DNA from: Pseudomonas koreensis
GTDB taxonomy: Bacteria > Pseudomonadota > Gammaproteobacteria > Pseudomonadales > Pseudomonadaceae
Direction: 5' to 3'
Length of the DNA stretch: 64,000 bases
NCBI RefSeq assembly: GCF_025447595.1
Contig: NZ_JAOEJU010000024.1
Span: 1 to 64,000, forward strand
Under the pieces are notes generated by a model, which was given only the letters and a program-made list of their open reading frames with translations, ran no database searches and was not told the DNA's origin. The position numbers and the translations under genes were made by a program. Positions 25,979 through 34,128 of this stretch are shown here, piece after piece. The stretch's first letter is position 1. Each line of letters starts with the position of its first letter.

Positions 25979-26266
25979 TCAGCCGCGTGCTTTCTCGATC
26001 AGCTCGATGTATTCCGGGGCGTTGCGCTGATCGCGGATCTGGTCGACGAAGGTCTTGCCGTGCTCGTCCTTGCCGTCCACGTCATAACCGGCTGCAACGA
26101 AGAACGTCAGGAAACGTTCGAAATCGTCGATGCGCAGGCCACGGTAAGCCTTGACCAGTTTGTGCAGCGACGGCGAGGTGGCGTCGACCGGCTCAAAATC
26201 GAGGAACAGCTTGATCTGCTCATCGCCGATCTCGTCACCAATCACTTGCTTCTTATCTTTACGCAT
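25979..26266 (-). CDS. PA4642-family protein
   Basis: 95 residues, acidic and helical, starting MRKDKKQVIGDEIGDEQIK. It matches the Pseudomonas PA4642 family found next to mqo. The sequence has no membrane segment or metal site; EHGKTFVDQIRDQRNAPEY near the C-terminus is well defined. Function unknown. The next gene upstream on the same strand is the small periplasmic protein, so the two may be co-transcribed. Confidence 0.82.
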   Translation of the reverse strand: MRKDKKQVIGDEIGDEQIKLFLDFEPVDATSPSLHKLVKAYRGLRIDDFERFLTFFVAAGYDVDGKDEHGKTFVDQIRDQRNAPEYIELIEKARG

Positions 26267-26329
26267 TGCCGACTCCAGCTCGCAGACATTTCACGGGGCG
26301 GGCAGTTTACCCCTGCGCGGGCACAAGGC

Positions 26330-26809
26330 TCAACGCGAGCGCGTGCTGCCGGTGTGCAAATCGGCCCAGATATGGCCGTTGGCGTAGTTCAGGAACTGGC
26401 AATACACGGTGTCGTTGCGCAGCAGATCGATCACCACCCGGTACTGGGCGAGCGGATAAAAGAGCGTCAGGGTCTTGCTCTTGTCGTCATACACCGGTTT
26501 TTTCAGGCTTTTACTTTCGCCATCGAAATTGACCAGAACTTGATTGATCGTCGCGCCCTTGTTCAGGGATTTGCCCTTTAGGCGGATCATCAATGGCGAA
26601 GTCACCGGGATCGGCTGTTGGTTGGACTGGCGCTGGGCGCCCACTACCACGGAATAGTCGGTGACCTGCAGCAGTTGCTGCTGCTCGGGTTCGGCATCGC
26701 GCAGGGTCAGATCGTCGGGCGGCAGGAATTGGCTGTGCATCGGGGCGGCGGCCAGGGGCAGGCTGAGGGTCAGCAACAGGGCGGCGCAGCTGCGGATCAA
26801 GAGGCTCAT
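26330..26809 (-). CDS. Hypothetical periplasmic protein (PA4643-like)
   Basis: 159 residues with a signal peptide (MSLLIRSCAALLLTLSLPLAAA) and presumably cleavage after AAA. The mature protein is beta-rich (LLQVTDYSVVVGAQRQ, KTLTLFYPLAQYRVVIDLL). No recognised catalytic motif. Its place between hpt and the PA4642-like gene matches the P. aeruginosa order as I recall it. Secreted or periplasmic; role unknown. Confidence 0.75.
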   Translation of the reverse strand: MSLLIRSCAALLLTLSLPLAAAPMHSQFLPPDDLTLRDAEPEQQQLLQVTDYSVVVGAQRQSNQQPIPVTSPLMIRLKGKSLNKGATINQVLVNFDGESKSLKKPVYDDKSKTLTLFYPLAQYRVVIDLLRNDTVYCQFLNYANGHIWADLHTGSTRSR

Positions 26810-26880
26810 GACGGGCTCCGGGGGACGGGGCCGAGCACTCTAGCATGGGTATCGCGGATGGATCAGCACACCGAAAACAA

Positions 26881-26972
26881 CTGTGGGAGCGAGCTTGCTC
26901 GCGAAGGCGTCGGGTCAGTCGAAATATCTGAAACTGACACACCGCTTTCGCGAGCAAGCTCGCTCCCACAGG
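26881..26972. repeat. REP pair (REPIN)
   Basis: CTGTGGGAGCGAGCTTGCTC and its inverse GAGCAAGCTCGCTCCCACAG flank a ~45-bp spacer. Both arms carry the same compensating change (CTTGC/GCAAG) relative to the other copies in this window, so the pair evolves as a unit. Confidence 0.88.
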
Positions 26973-26987
26973 AGACAATGCAGGTGC

Positions 26988-27545
26988 TTACATGCCTTTG
27001 ACGGCGAAGATCCCGTTGGCGTTGCGCCAGTAGCCTTTGTAGTCCATGCCGTAACCGAAGATGTAGCGGTCGATGCATGGCAGACCGACGAAATCGGCTT
27101 TCAGGTCAGGACGGGCCTTGCGGTCGTGGTCCTTGTCGATCAGCACGGCAGTGTGCACTTTGCGCGCGCCGGCGTGACGGCAGAAGTCGATGATCGCGCC
27201 CAGGGTGTGACCTTCGTCGAGGATGTCGTCGATGATCAGCACGTCGCGGTCGATGAACGAGACTTCCGGCTTGGCTTTCCAGAACAGGTCGCCGCCGCTG
27301 GTTTCGTTGCGATAGCGAGTGGCGTGCAAGTAGGACGCTTCCAGCGGGAACTGCAGATGGGTCAGCAGTTTGCCGGAGAAGATCAGGCCGCCGTTCATCA
27401 CGCAGAACACCACCGGGTTGCTGTCGGCCAGTTGTTCGTTGATTTGTGCACCGACGCGGGCAATGGCAGCCTCGACTTCAGCTTCGGTGTACAGGCAGTC
27501 AGCCTCTCGCATGATTTGACGGATATGCTCGAGATCAGCGGACAT
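26988..27545 (-). CDS. hpt: Hypoxanthine-guanine phosphoribosyltransferase
   Basis: 185 residues from ATG 27545 (MSADLEHIRQIMREAD), with a TTGGAGAG site; the frame to 27617 is an overrun. The PRPP-binding loop VLIIDDILDEGHTLG is at about 100-114, and the family block VMNGGLIFSGKLL is upstream. It salvages hypoxanthine and guanine with PRPP to give IMP and GMP. Divergent from upp across a 165-bp region with two perfect palindromes, so purine and pyrimidine salvage may be co-controlled. Confidence 0.9.
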   Translation of the reverse strand: MSADLEHIRQIMREADCLYTEAEVEAAIARVGAQINEQLADSNPVVFCVMNGGLIFSGKLLTHLQFPLEASYLHATRYRNETSGGDLFWKAKPEVSFIDRDVLIIDDILDEGHTLGAIIDFCRHAGARKVHTAVLIDKDHDRKARPDLKADFVGLPCIDRYIFGYGMDYKGYWRNANGIFAVKGM

Positions 27546-27636
27546 GGCGCTCTCCAAGGGGGGTCTGTTTCGGAAAAGCGGGCAAAGGTACGCATCCCGC
27601 ACGGCCGAATCAAGCATTTGTGGACTAACGTACTGT

Positions 27637-27674
27637 ATGTCCTATAGGACATCACCCTCGGATAGATTAATCTA
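27637..27674. promoter_or_regulatory. Two perfect palindromes between hpt and upp
   Basis: ATGTCCTATAGGACAT (27637-27652) and TAGATTAATCTA (27663-27674) are exact inverted repeats, centred 24 bp apart, in the divergent hpt/upp promoter region. A TTGTGG at 27618-27623 could be the -35 of upp, placing the first palindrome over the -10. Probably operator sites; the regulator is unknown. Confidence 0.55.
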
Positions 27675-27710
27675 GGCCGGTTTTTTTGCCCGCCGCCGGA
27701 GCCTTTCCCC

Positions 27711-28349
27711 ATGTCCATCCAAGAGATCCGCCATCCGCTGATCCGTCACAAACTTGGCCTTATGCGCCGTGCAGACATCAGCACCAAGAATTTCCGCGAG
27801 CTCGCTCAGGAAGTCGGTGCCCTGTTGACCTATGAAGCTACCAAAGACCTGCCGCTGGAAACCTACGATATCGAAGGTTGGTGCGGCACTGTGTCGGTCG
27901 AGAAAATCGCCGGCAAGAAGATTACCGTCGTGCCGATCCTGCGTGCCGGCATCGGCATGCTCGAAGGCGTGCTCAGCCTGATCCCGGGCGCCAAGGTCAG
28001 CGCCGTCGGCGTTGCCCGTAACGAAGAAACTCTGCAGGCCCACACCTATCTGGAAAAACTGGTTCCGGAAATCGACGAACGCCTGGCCATGATCATCGAT
28101 CCGATGCTCGCCACCGGCAGCTCCATGGTTGCGACCATCGACCTGCTGAAGAAAGCCGGTTGCAAGGACATCCGCGCGATGGTGCTGGTTGCCGCGCCGG
28201 AGGGCATCGCCGCTGTCGAAAAAGCACACCCGGACGTGATCATCTACACCGCGTCCATCGATCAGAAACTCAACGAGCACGGTTACATCATTCCTGGGCT
28301 TGGCGATGCCGGTGACAAGATCTTCGGCACCAAGCAGAAGGACGCGTAA
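27711..28349 (+). CDS. upp: Uracil phosphoribosyltransferase
   Basis: 212 residues, the standard length. The PRPP-binding loop MIIDPMLATGSSMVATI is at about 123-139, and IVPILRAGIGMLEGV-type sequence (VPILRAGIGM) near 75. It converts uracil plus PRPP to UMP. Directly followed, with a 2-bp gap, by the uracil permease, forming an uptake-and-salvage operon. Confidence 0.96.
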   Translation: MSIQEIRHPLIRHKLGLMRRADISTKNFRELAQEVGALLTYEATKDLPLETYDIEGWCGTVSVEKIAGKKITVVPILRAGIGMLEGVLSLIPGAKVSAVGVARNEETLQAHTYLEKLVPEIDERLAMIIDPMLATGSSMVATIDLLKKAGCKDIRAMVLVAAPEGIAAVEKAHPDVIIYTASIDQKLNEHGYIIPGLGDAGDKIFGTKQKDA

Positions 28350-28351
28350 GC

Positions 28352-29626
28352 ATGCAGCAAGAGTTCAACGATCCGCTCTGGCGCACGGTGCTGTCCGGCG
28401 CACAGATGCTGTTCGTGGCTTTCGGCGCCCTGGTGCTGATGCCACTGATCACGGGCCTGGACCCGAACGTGGCACTGTTTACCGCAGGTCTGGGCACGAT
28501 TCTGTTCCAGATCGTCACCGGGCGTCAGGTGCCGGTGTTCCTGGCGTCGAGCTTCGCCTTCATCACCCCGATCATTCTCGCCAAGGGCCAGTTCGGCCTG
28601 GCGGCGACCATGGGCGGTGTGATGGCGGCCGGTTTCGTCTACACCTTCCTCGGCCTGGCCGTGAAGATCAAAGGCACCGGGTTCATTGACCGTCTGCTGC
28701 CACCGGTGGTGATCGGTCCGGTGATCATCTCCATCGGTCTGGCCATGGCGCCGATTGCCGCGAACATGGCGATGGGCAAGGCCGGTGACGGTTCGGAGCT
28801 GATCCACTACCAAACCGCGATGATGATCTCGATGCCGGCGCTGCTGACCACGCTGATCGTGGCGGTGTTCGGCAAAGGCATCTTCCGTCTGGTGCCGATC
28901 ATTTCCGGCGTGCTGGTGGGTTTCGCCATGTCCTTCTACTTCGGTGTCGTCGACACCGCGAAGATTGCGGCAGCCCCATGGTTTGCACTTCCCCACTTCA
29001 CCGCGCCGGAGTTCAACTGGCAGGCGATCCTGTTCATCGTCCCGGTAGCTTTGGCCCCGGCGATCGAGCACATCGGCGGCGTGATTGCGGTCGGCAGCGT
29101 GACCGGTCGCGACTACCTGAAGAAGCCGGGCCTGCATCGCACCCTGCTCGGTGACGGCATCGCCACCACGGCTGCCGGCCTGTTCGGCGGCCCGCCCAAC
29201 ACCACCTACGCGGAAGTGACTGGCGCGGTGATGCTGACCAAGAACTACAACCCGAAAATCATGACCTGGGCGGCGATCTTCGCCATCACCCTGGCGTTCA
29301 TCGGCAAGTTCGGCGCCCTGCTGCAAAGCATTCCGGTGCCGGTGATGGGCGGGATTCTGTGCCTGTTGTTCGGTTCGATTGCGGCGGTGGGGATGAACAC
29401 CCTGATCCGTCACAAGATCGACCTGGGCGAGGCGCGCAATCTGGTGATCGTTTCGGTGACCCTGGTGTTCGGTATCGGCGGCGTTCTGGTCGGCACCGGC
29501 ACAGGTCCCGATGACTTTGGCCTCAAAGGCATCGCGCTGTGCGCGGTGGTGGCGATTGCGCTGAACCTGATTCTGCCGGGCAACGACAGCTGGAAACAGA
29601 AGAAGGCGGATGAGCCGCTGATCTAA
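28352..29626 (+). CDS. uraA: Uracil permease (NCS2 family)
   Basis: 424 residues with about 14 hydrophobic segments typical of NCS2 nucleobase:proton symporters. The conserved substrate-site block PVALAPAIEHIGGVIAVG contains the key Glu of the family, and GLFGGPPNTTYAEVTG carries the second conserved site. It imports uracil through the inner membrane. Two bases after upp, so translation is coupled in one operon. A REP pair follows. Confidence 0.94.
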   Translation: MQQEFNDPLWRTVLSGAQMLFVAFGALVLMPLITGLDPNVALFTAGLGTILFQIVTGRQVPVFLASSFAFITPIILAKGQFGLAATMGGVMAAGFVYTFLGLAVKIKGTGFIDRLLPPVVIGPVIISIGLAMAPIAANMAMGKAGDGSELIHYQTAMMISMPALLTTLIVAVFGKGIFRLVPIISGVLVGFAMSFYFGVVDTAKIAAAPWFALPHFTAPEFNWQAILFIVPVALAPAIEHIGGVIAVGSVTGRDYLKKPGLHRTLLGDGIATTAAGLFGGPPNTTYAEVTGAVMLTKNYNPKIMTWAAIFAITLAFIGKFGALLQSIPVPVMGGILCLLFGSIAAVGMNTLIRHKIDLGEARNLVIVSVTLVFGIGGVLVGTGTGPDDFGLKGIALCAVVAIALNLILPGNDSWKQKKADEPLI

Positions 29627-29655
29627 GCCTTAGCTTCATCGCCTGAAAGGCCGCT

Positions 29656-29719
29656 ATCGCCAGCAGGCTGGCTCCCACATTGGAATGCGCTTTCCTGGGG
29701 GAGCCAGCCTGCTGGCGAT
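29656..29719. repeat. REP pair (REPIN), variant arm
   Basis: ATCGCCAGCAGGCTGGCTCC and GGAGCCAGCCTGCTGGCGAT face each other across ~20 bp, between the convergent uraA and hemH genes. The arms have CCAGC/GCTGG in place of the CGAGC/GCTCG seen in the other five copies. Confidence 0.82.
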
Positions 29720-29723
29720 GCTT

Positions 29724-30746
29724 TTAGAGGGCCAGTGGCGCCCGCTCACACAACGTTGCCAACGCCTTCGCCCATTGCGGGTCGTCATTCAGGCACGGCA
29801 CCAGCACCAACTCCTCTCCCCCTGCCTCGCGGAACTGTTCCTTGCCGCGATCGCCGATCTCTTCCAGGGTCTCGATACAATCGGCGACAAACGCCGGGCA
29901 CATCACCAGAATCTTCTTCACACCGCTTTTGGCCAACTCATCCAGCCGCGCTTCGGTGTAGGGTTCGATCCACTTCGCCCGGCCCAGCCGCGACTGAAAC
30001 GACACCGACCACTTACCGTCCGGGATGCCCATGCGCTTGGCAAACTCGGCTGCCGTACGCAGGCACTGGCCGCGATAGCAGGTCGCAACGACTTCCGGCG
30101 GTGCACCGGCGCAGCAATCGCCGCCGCCCTCGAAACTGTGCCCCGGATTGAGCTTTTTCAAGTGTCGTTCCGGCAAACCGTGGAAGCTCAGCAACAGGTG
30201 ATCGTAATCCTGCTGCAAGTGCGGCTTGGCACTCGCCACCAGCGCGTCGAGGTATTCCGGCTGATCGTAGAACGGCTGCAATACCGACAGCTGCACATCG
30301 AGCTTCTTCTCGCGCACCACCCGCTTGGCTTCTTCAATCACCGTGGTGGTGGTGCTGTCGGCGAACTGTGGATAAAGCGGTGCGAGGGTGATGCGTTTAT
30401 GCCCCGCCGCGACCAGTTTCAACAGGCTTGTCTCAATCGACGGCTCGCCGTAACGCATGGCCAGTTCAACCGGGCCATGGGTCCACTGAGACATCATCTG
30501 CTGTTGCAGGCGACGGCTGAGCACCACCAGCGGCGAGCCTTCGTCCCACCAGATCGAGGCGTAGGCATGGGCCGACTGCTCCGGGCGCTTGATCAGGATC
30601 AGCGACACCAGCAGACGCCGCACCGGCCACGGCAGGTCGATCACATACGGGTCCATCAGAAATTGATTGAGGTAGCTGCGCACGTCGGCCACTGAAGTGG
30701 AGGCCGGCGAGCCCAGATTGACCAGAAGCAAGGCGTGATCGGTCAT
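29724..30746 (-). CDS. hemH: Ferrochelatase
   Basis: 340 residues from ATG 30746 (MTDHALLLVNLGSPAS), the usual HemH opening; the extension to 30860 overlaps the gene upstream. The active-site histidine lies in LLSFHGLPERHLKK, and CYRGQC and CPAFVADCIETLEEIG are later conserved blocks. It inserts Fe2+ into protoporphyrin IX, the last step of haem synthesis. 13 bp downstream of the epimerase-like gene, so likely co-transcribed. Confidence 0.95.
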   Translation of the reverse strand: MTDHALLLVNLGSPASTSVADVRSYLNQFLMDPYVIDLPWPVRRLLVSLILIKRPEQSAHAYASIWWDEGSPLVVLSRRLQQQMMSQWTHGPVELAMRYGEPSIETSLLKLVAAGHKRITLAPLYPQFADSTTTTVIEEAKRVVREKKLDVQLSVLQPFYDQPEYLDALVASAKPHLQQDYDHLLLSFHGLPERHLKKLNPGHSFEGGGDCCAGAPPEVVATCYRGQCLRTAAEFAKRMGIPDGKWSVSFQSRLGRAKWIEPYTEARLDELAKSGVKKILVMCPAFVADCIETLEEIGDRGKEQFREAGGEELVLVPCLNDDPQWAKALATLCERAPLAL

Positions 30747-30759
30747 GCAACGTCCTATT

Positions 30760-31662
30760 TCAGAGGCGGCTGGAGAGATCGTCCAGGGCCGCGCGTAAAT
30801 CCGTGAACCGGAAAGTGAATCCCGCTTCCAGCAAGCGTTTTGGCGTGGCGCGTTGGCCACCCAGCAACAGCAATGACATCTCGCCGAGCCCGACCTTCAA
30901 CGCGAGGGCCGGCATCGGCATGAACGCCGGGCGGTGCAGCACGCTGCCCAGCGTCTTGGCGAATTCGCGATTGCGCACAGGTTTCGGCGCGCACGCATTA
31001 TAAGGACCGCTCGCCTGATTGCGGTGCAGAAGAAAATCAATCAGGGCGATTTGGTCATCGATATGAATCCACGGCATCCACTGCCGACCGTTGCCCAGGG
31101 GCCCGCCCAGCCCGAGCTTGAACGGCAGCAGCAGGCGCGACAAAAAGCCGCCCTCGGCCGACAGCACCAACCCGGTTCGCACCAGCACCACACGAATATC
31201 CATCGCTTCGGCGCGTTGCGCGGTTTCCTCCCAGGCGATGCACAACTGGCTGGCGAAATCGTCGATCACCGGCGGTGAGTCTTCGGTCAACTCACGCTCG
31301 CCGCCGTCACCGTACCAACCCACGGCCGAACCCGAGATCAGCAGCGACGGTTTCTGCCCGCGATGCTCCATCCACGCCAGCAACGATTCGGTCAGCGTTA
31401 TCCGGCTGCTCCACAACAACGCCTTGCGCCGATGGGTCCACGGCCGGTCGGCAATCGGCGCGCCGGCGAGGTTGACGATCACGTCGACCGGCTCGTCGCC
31501 AAAGTCCTCCAGACGTGCGATTCCACGCACCTGGGCGCCACAGATTTTCGCGACTTTTTCCGGACGACGACTCCAGACCGTCAGGCGATGCCCCTGCCCG
31601 GACCAGTGCCGGCAAAGCTGACGTCCGATCAATCCAGTACCGCCGGTCAGCAATATGTGCAT
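30760..31662 (-). CDS. TIGR01777-family NAD-dependent epimerase-like protein (YfcH-like)
   Basis: 300 residues. An N-terminal dinucleotide motif ILLTGGTGLIGRQL is at residues 3-16, with the YfcH-like blocks NLAGAPIADRPWT and SGSAVGWYGDGGERELTED. The family is an SDR-type protein with a C-terminal DUF1731 domain (ATPKRLLEAGFTFRFTDLRAAL). Its reaction is not known; in plants and bacteria relatives are linked to cell division or plastid functions. First gene of a two-gene unit with hemH, and divergent from the TGTACA-controlled flavoprotein. Confidence 0.87.
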   Translation of the reverse strand: MHILLTGGTGLIGRQLCRHWSGQGHRLTVWSRRPEKVAKICGAQVRGIARLEDFGDEPVDVIVNLAGAPIADRPWTHRRKALLWSSRITLTESLLAWMEHRGQKPSLLISGSAVGWYGDGGERELTEDSPPVIDDFASQLCIAWEETAQRAEAMDIRVVLVRTGLVLSAEGGFLSRLLLPFKLGLGGPLGNGRQWMPWIHIDDQIALIDFLLHRNQASGPYNACAPKPVRNREFAKTLGSVLHRPAFMPMPALALKVGLGEMSLLLLGGQRATPKRLLEAGFTFRFTDLRAALDDLSSRL

Positions 31663-31805
31663 GACTTCTTCCTCGCGTGGCGTTTTACCCCGATCACTAG
31701 TCTATTTTTATAAACAGGGATCTTTTCTATCGGGCAGGCTCTATTGTTTAACCATAGGCCAAGCTGTCAGAACGAGAACGCTGAAAGTTATACCAAAAAA
31801 CAAAA

Positions 31806-31839
31806 TTGTACAGGTTTCATCCACGGCGTAGTCTGTACA
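31806..31839 (+). promoter_or_regulatory. TGTACA boxes upstream of the FAD oxidoreductase
   Basis: TTGTACA at 31806-31812 and CTGTACA at 31833-31839, start to start 27 bp, lie 21-54 bp before the flavoprotein start. The same 6-mer palindrome occurs four times ahead of the photolyase operon. Probably the operator of the MerR/LitR-like regulator encoded at 34128. Confidence 0.6.
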
Positions 31840-31859
31840 GAAAGGTAAACGAGGCCCCT

Positions 31860-32846
31860 ATGACTGTACCTATCGCAATCATTGGCACCGGCATCGCCGG
31901 ACTCTCCGCCGCCCAGGCCCTCACAGATGCCGGGCATACCGTTCAGTTGTTCGATAAAAGCCGCGGCAGCGGCGGGCGCATGTCGAGCAAGCGCAGCGAC
32001 GCCGGTTCGCTGGACATGGGCGCGCAATACTTCACCGCCCGTGACCGGCGTTTCGTGACCGAGGTGCAACGCTGGCAAAGCCAGGGCTGGGTCGCCGAGT
32101 GGCAACCGCAGCTCTACACCTTTCATGGCGGTCAACTGAATCTGTCCCCGGACGAACAGACCCGCTGGGTCGGCACGCCACGCATGAGCGCCATTACCCG
32201 TGGATTGCTCGATGGTCTGGAAGTGCACTTCGCCTGCCGCATCACCGAGGTCTATCGCGGCGAAGAACACTGGCACTTGCAGGACGCCGAAGGCTTCACC
32301 CACGGGCCGTTCAGCCACGTCGTGATCGCCACACCGGCGCCGCAAGCCACCGCCCTGCTGGCCGCAGCACCGAAACTCGCCGGAGCCGCTGCCGGGGTGA
32401 AAATGGACCCGACCTGGGCCGTCGCCCTCGCTTTCGACACGCCGCTGGATACGCCGATCGAAGGCTGCTTCGTCCAGGACAGCGCCCTCGACTGGCTGGC
32501 CCGCAACCGCAGCAAACCGGGACGCGACACCACGTGCGACACTTGGGTCCTGCACGCCACCAGTGCCTGGAGCCGGCAACACATCGACCTGCCCAAGGAA
32601 GCTGTAATCGAACAATTGCACGGCGCCTTCGCCGAATTGCTGCACAGCGCCATGCCGGCCCCGACCTTCAGCCTCGCCCACCGTTGGCTCTATGCCCGGC
32701 CAGCCAGCAGCCATGAATGGGGCACCCTGGCCGACGCTGATCTGGGCCTGTATGCCTGTGGCGACTGGTGCCTGTCGGGTCGGGTCGAAGGGGCGTGGCT
32801 CAGTGGTCAGGAGGCTGCAAGACGTTTGCACGAACACCTGCAGTGA
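31860..32846 (+). CDS. FAD/NAD(P)-dependent oxidoreductase (renalase-like)
   Basis: 328 residues from ATG 31860 (MTVPIAIIGTGIAGLSAAQ), with a GAGG site. The FAD-binding GxGxxG motif is at residues 8-13, followed by the acidic residue region VQLFDKSRGSGGRMSSKR, typical of renalase-like flavoproteins. The C-terminal flavin block GLYACGDWCLSGRVEGAWLSG is also present. The substrate is unknown. TGTACA boxes precede it, and it overlaps the next small gene (GTGA), so it is part of the light/oxidative-stress cluster by regulation as well as position. Confidence 0.85.
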   Translation: MTVPIAIIGTGIAGLSAAQALTDAGHTVQLFDKSRGSGGRMSSKRSDAGSLDMGAQYFTARDRRFVTEVQRWQSQGWVAEWQPQLYTFHGGQLNLSPDEQTRWVGTPRMSAITRGLLDGLEVHFACRITEVYRGEEHWHLQDAEGFTHGPFSHVVIATPAPQATALLAAAPKLAGAAAGVKMDPTWAVALAFDTPLDTPIEGCFVQDSALDWLARNRSKPGRDTTCDTWVLHATSAWSRQHIDLPKEAVIEQLHGAFAELLHSAMPAPTFSLAHRWLYARPASSHEWGTLADADLGLYACGDWCLSGRVEGAWLSGQEAARRLHEHLQ

Positions 32847-33058
32847 ACCGCATCAACCCGCGCAAATTGCTGCTGTCGAAATGGACAGCAGCCCACCCGC
32901 AAAACCGTGAAAAGCATTTTCTGGTGACCGAACTGTTCCGCGACGAGGACGGCACGGTGCTGGAAATCGAGTTGCAGGCGGTGCTGACCCGGCGTACCGA
33001 GCAATGCGACTGGCATGCCCTGCAGGATGATTCACGCTGGAAAATGGGCTGGCGCTGA
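32843..33058 (+). CDS. TIGR02450-family Trp-rich small protein
   Basis: 71 residues with a GTG start at 32843 that overlaps the flavoprotein stop (GTGA, 4 bp), which implies translational coupling. The pattern matches the Trp-rich conserved family TIGR02450: RKLLLSKWTA near the start, HFLVTELF, CDWHAL, and W-x-MGW at the end. No function is established. The longer frame from 32768 lies inside the upstream gene. Confidence 0.82.
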   Translation: MNRINPRKLLLSKWTAAHPQNREKHFLVTELFRDEDGTVLEIELQAVLTRRTEQCDWHALQDDSRWKMGWR

Positions 33059-33072
33059 AAACCTCAAAAACT

Positions 33073-33146
33073 TGTACAAATGATTTGACTTGTACACCTT
33101 TGAATCTATGCTGAAAGAATGTTGTACAGATCAATTCCTCTGTACA
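33073..33146 (+). promoter_or_regulatory. Four TGTACA boxes and promoter of the rudS-merR-phr operon
   Basis: TGTACA occurs at 33073, 33091, 33123 and 33141, forming two pairs each with exactly 18-bp start-to-start spacing. TTGACT (33085-33090) and TATGCT (33107-33112), 16 bp apart, form a candidate sigma-70 promoter that overlaps the first pair; the second pair lies just downstream of the predicted start. This fits repression, released under an inducing condition, by the operon's own MerR/LitR-like protein. Confidence 0.6.
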
Positions 33147-33168
33147 GGTTCAGATTCGAGGTTGCTGC

Positions 33169-34128
33169 ATGTCCGACTCATCGACGTCCCCACCGAAAAT
33201 CGCCATCAGCGCCTGCCTGATGGGCGCCGAAGTGCGCTACAACGGTGGGCACAAAGAATCGCGGCTGTGTTCCCGCACCCTCAGCGAACATTTCGAATTC
33301 GTCCCGGTGTGCCCGGAAGTTGCGATCGGCCTGGGCATTCCTCGCGAGCCGATCCGTCTGGTCGGTGACCCGGAACAACCCGAAGCCCTCGGCACGGCAG
33401 ACCGGGAGATAAACGTCACCCGGCCGCTGACGGAATACGGCCAGAAAATGGCTGCCGAACTCGACGACATCTGCGGCTACATCTTCATGCAGCAATCACC
33501 GTCATGCGGGCTGGAACGGGTCAAGGTCTATCACCCCAACGGTGCGCCGCAGGGCAACGGTCGCGGGATTTACGCCCAGGCGTTCTGTGCAGCGCACCCC
33601 GAATTGCCGGTGGAAGAAGCCGGGCGCCTGAACGACCCGGTGCTGCGGGAAAATTTCATCACCCGGGTGTTCGCCTACAGCGACTGGCAACAGGTGATTC
33701 GGCAAGGTTTGAGCCGCCGCGCGCTCACCGACTTTCACTCGCGCTACAAATACCTGCTGATGGCCCACAACCCAGTGCAATACAAAACGCTGGGCAATCT
33801 GCTGGGCAACATGGGCCGGCTCGATCCCGAAGAACTCGGCCCGCGCTATTTCAGCGAACTGATGGCAGCGCTGAAAAAATGCGCCACCCGCCGCACTCAC
33901 AGCAATGTCCTGCAGCACATCAGTGGCTACCTGAAACAGGCCATCAGCCCCGAAGACAAACAGGAAGTGCAGCACATCATCGGCCAGTACCGGCACGGCA
34001 TCGTGCCGTTGGTGGTGCCGCTGACGCTGCTCAAGCATCACTTTCGCCTCCACCCGGATCCCTACATTGCGCAGCAGGTGTACCTGCAACCGCATCCGGA
34101 AAACCTCAGCCTGCGAAACGCCATTTGA
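33169..34128 (+). CDS. DUF523-DUF1722 protein, RudS-like tRNA 4-thiouridine desulfidase
   Basis: 319 residues. The N-terminal DUF523/TudS domain has cysteines suited to a 4Fe-4S cluster: SACLMGAEVRYNGG (Cys15), PVCPEVAIGLGIPREP, and QSPSCGLERVKVY. The C-terminal half is DUF1722 (YbgA-like, TRVFAYSDWQQV to the end). I recall that such fusions in P. putida (RudS) remove sulfur from 4-thiouridine at position 8 of tRNA, a near-UV sensor and target. Its place as first gene of the photolyase operon fits a role in near-UV stress. The stop overlaps the MerR start by 1 bp (TGATG). Confidence 0.82.
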   Translation: MSDSSTSPPKIAISACLMGAEVRYNGGHKESRLCSRTLSEHFEFVPVCPEVAIGLGIPREPIRLVGDPEQPEALGTADREINVTRPLTEYGQKMAAELDDICGYIFMQQSPSCGLERVKVYHPNGAPQGNGRGIYAQAFCAAHPELPVEEAGRLNDPVLRENFITRVFAYSDWQQVIRQGLSRRALTDFHSRYKYLLMAHNPVQYKTLGNLLGNMGRLDPEELGPRYFSELMAALKKCATRRTHSNVLQHISGYLKQAISPEDKQEVQHIIGQYRHGIVPLVVPLTLLKHHFRLHPDPYIAQQVYLQPHPENLSLRNAI

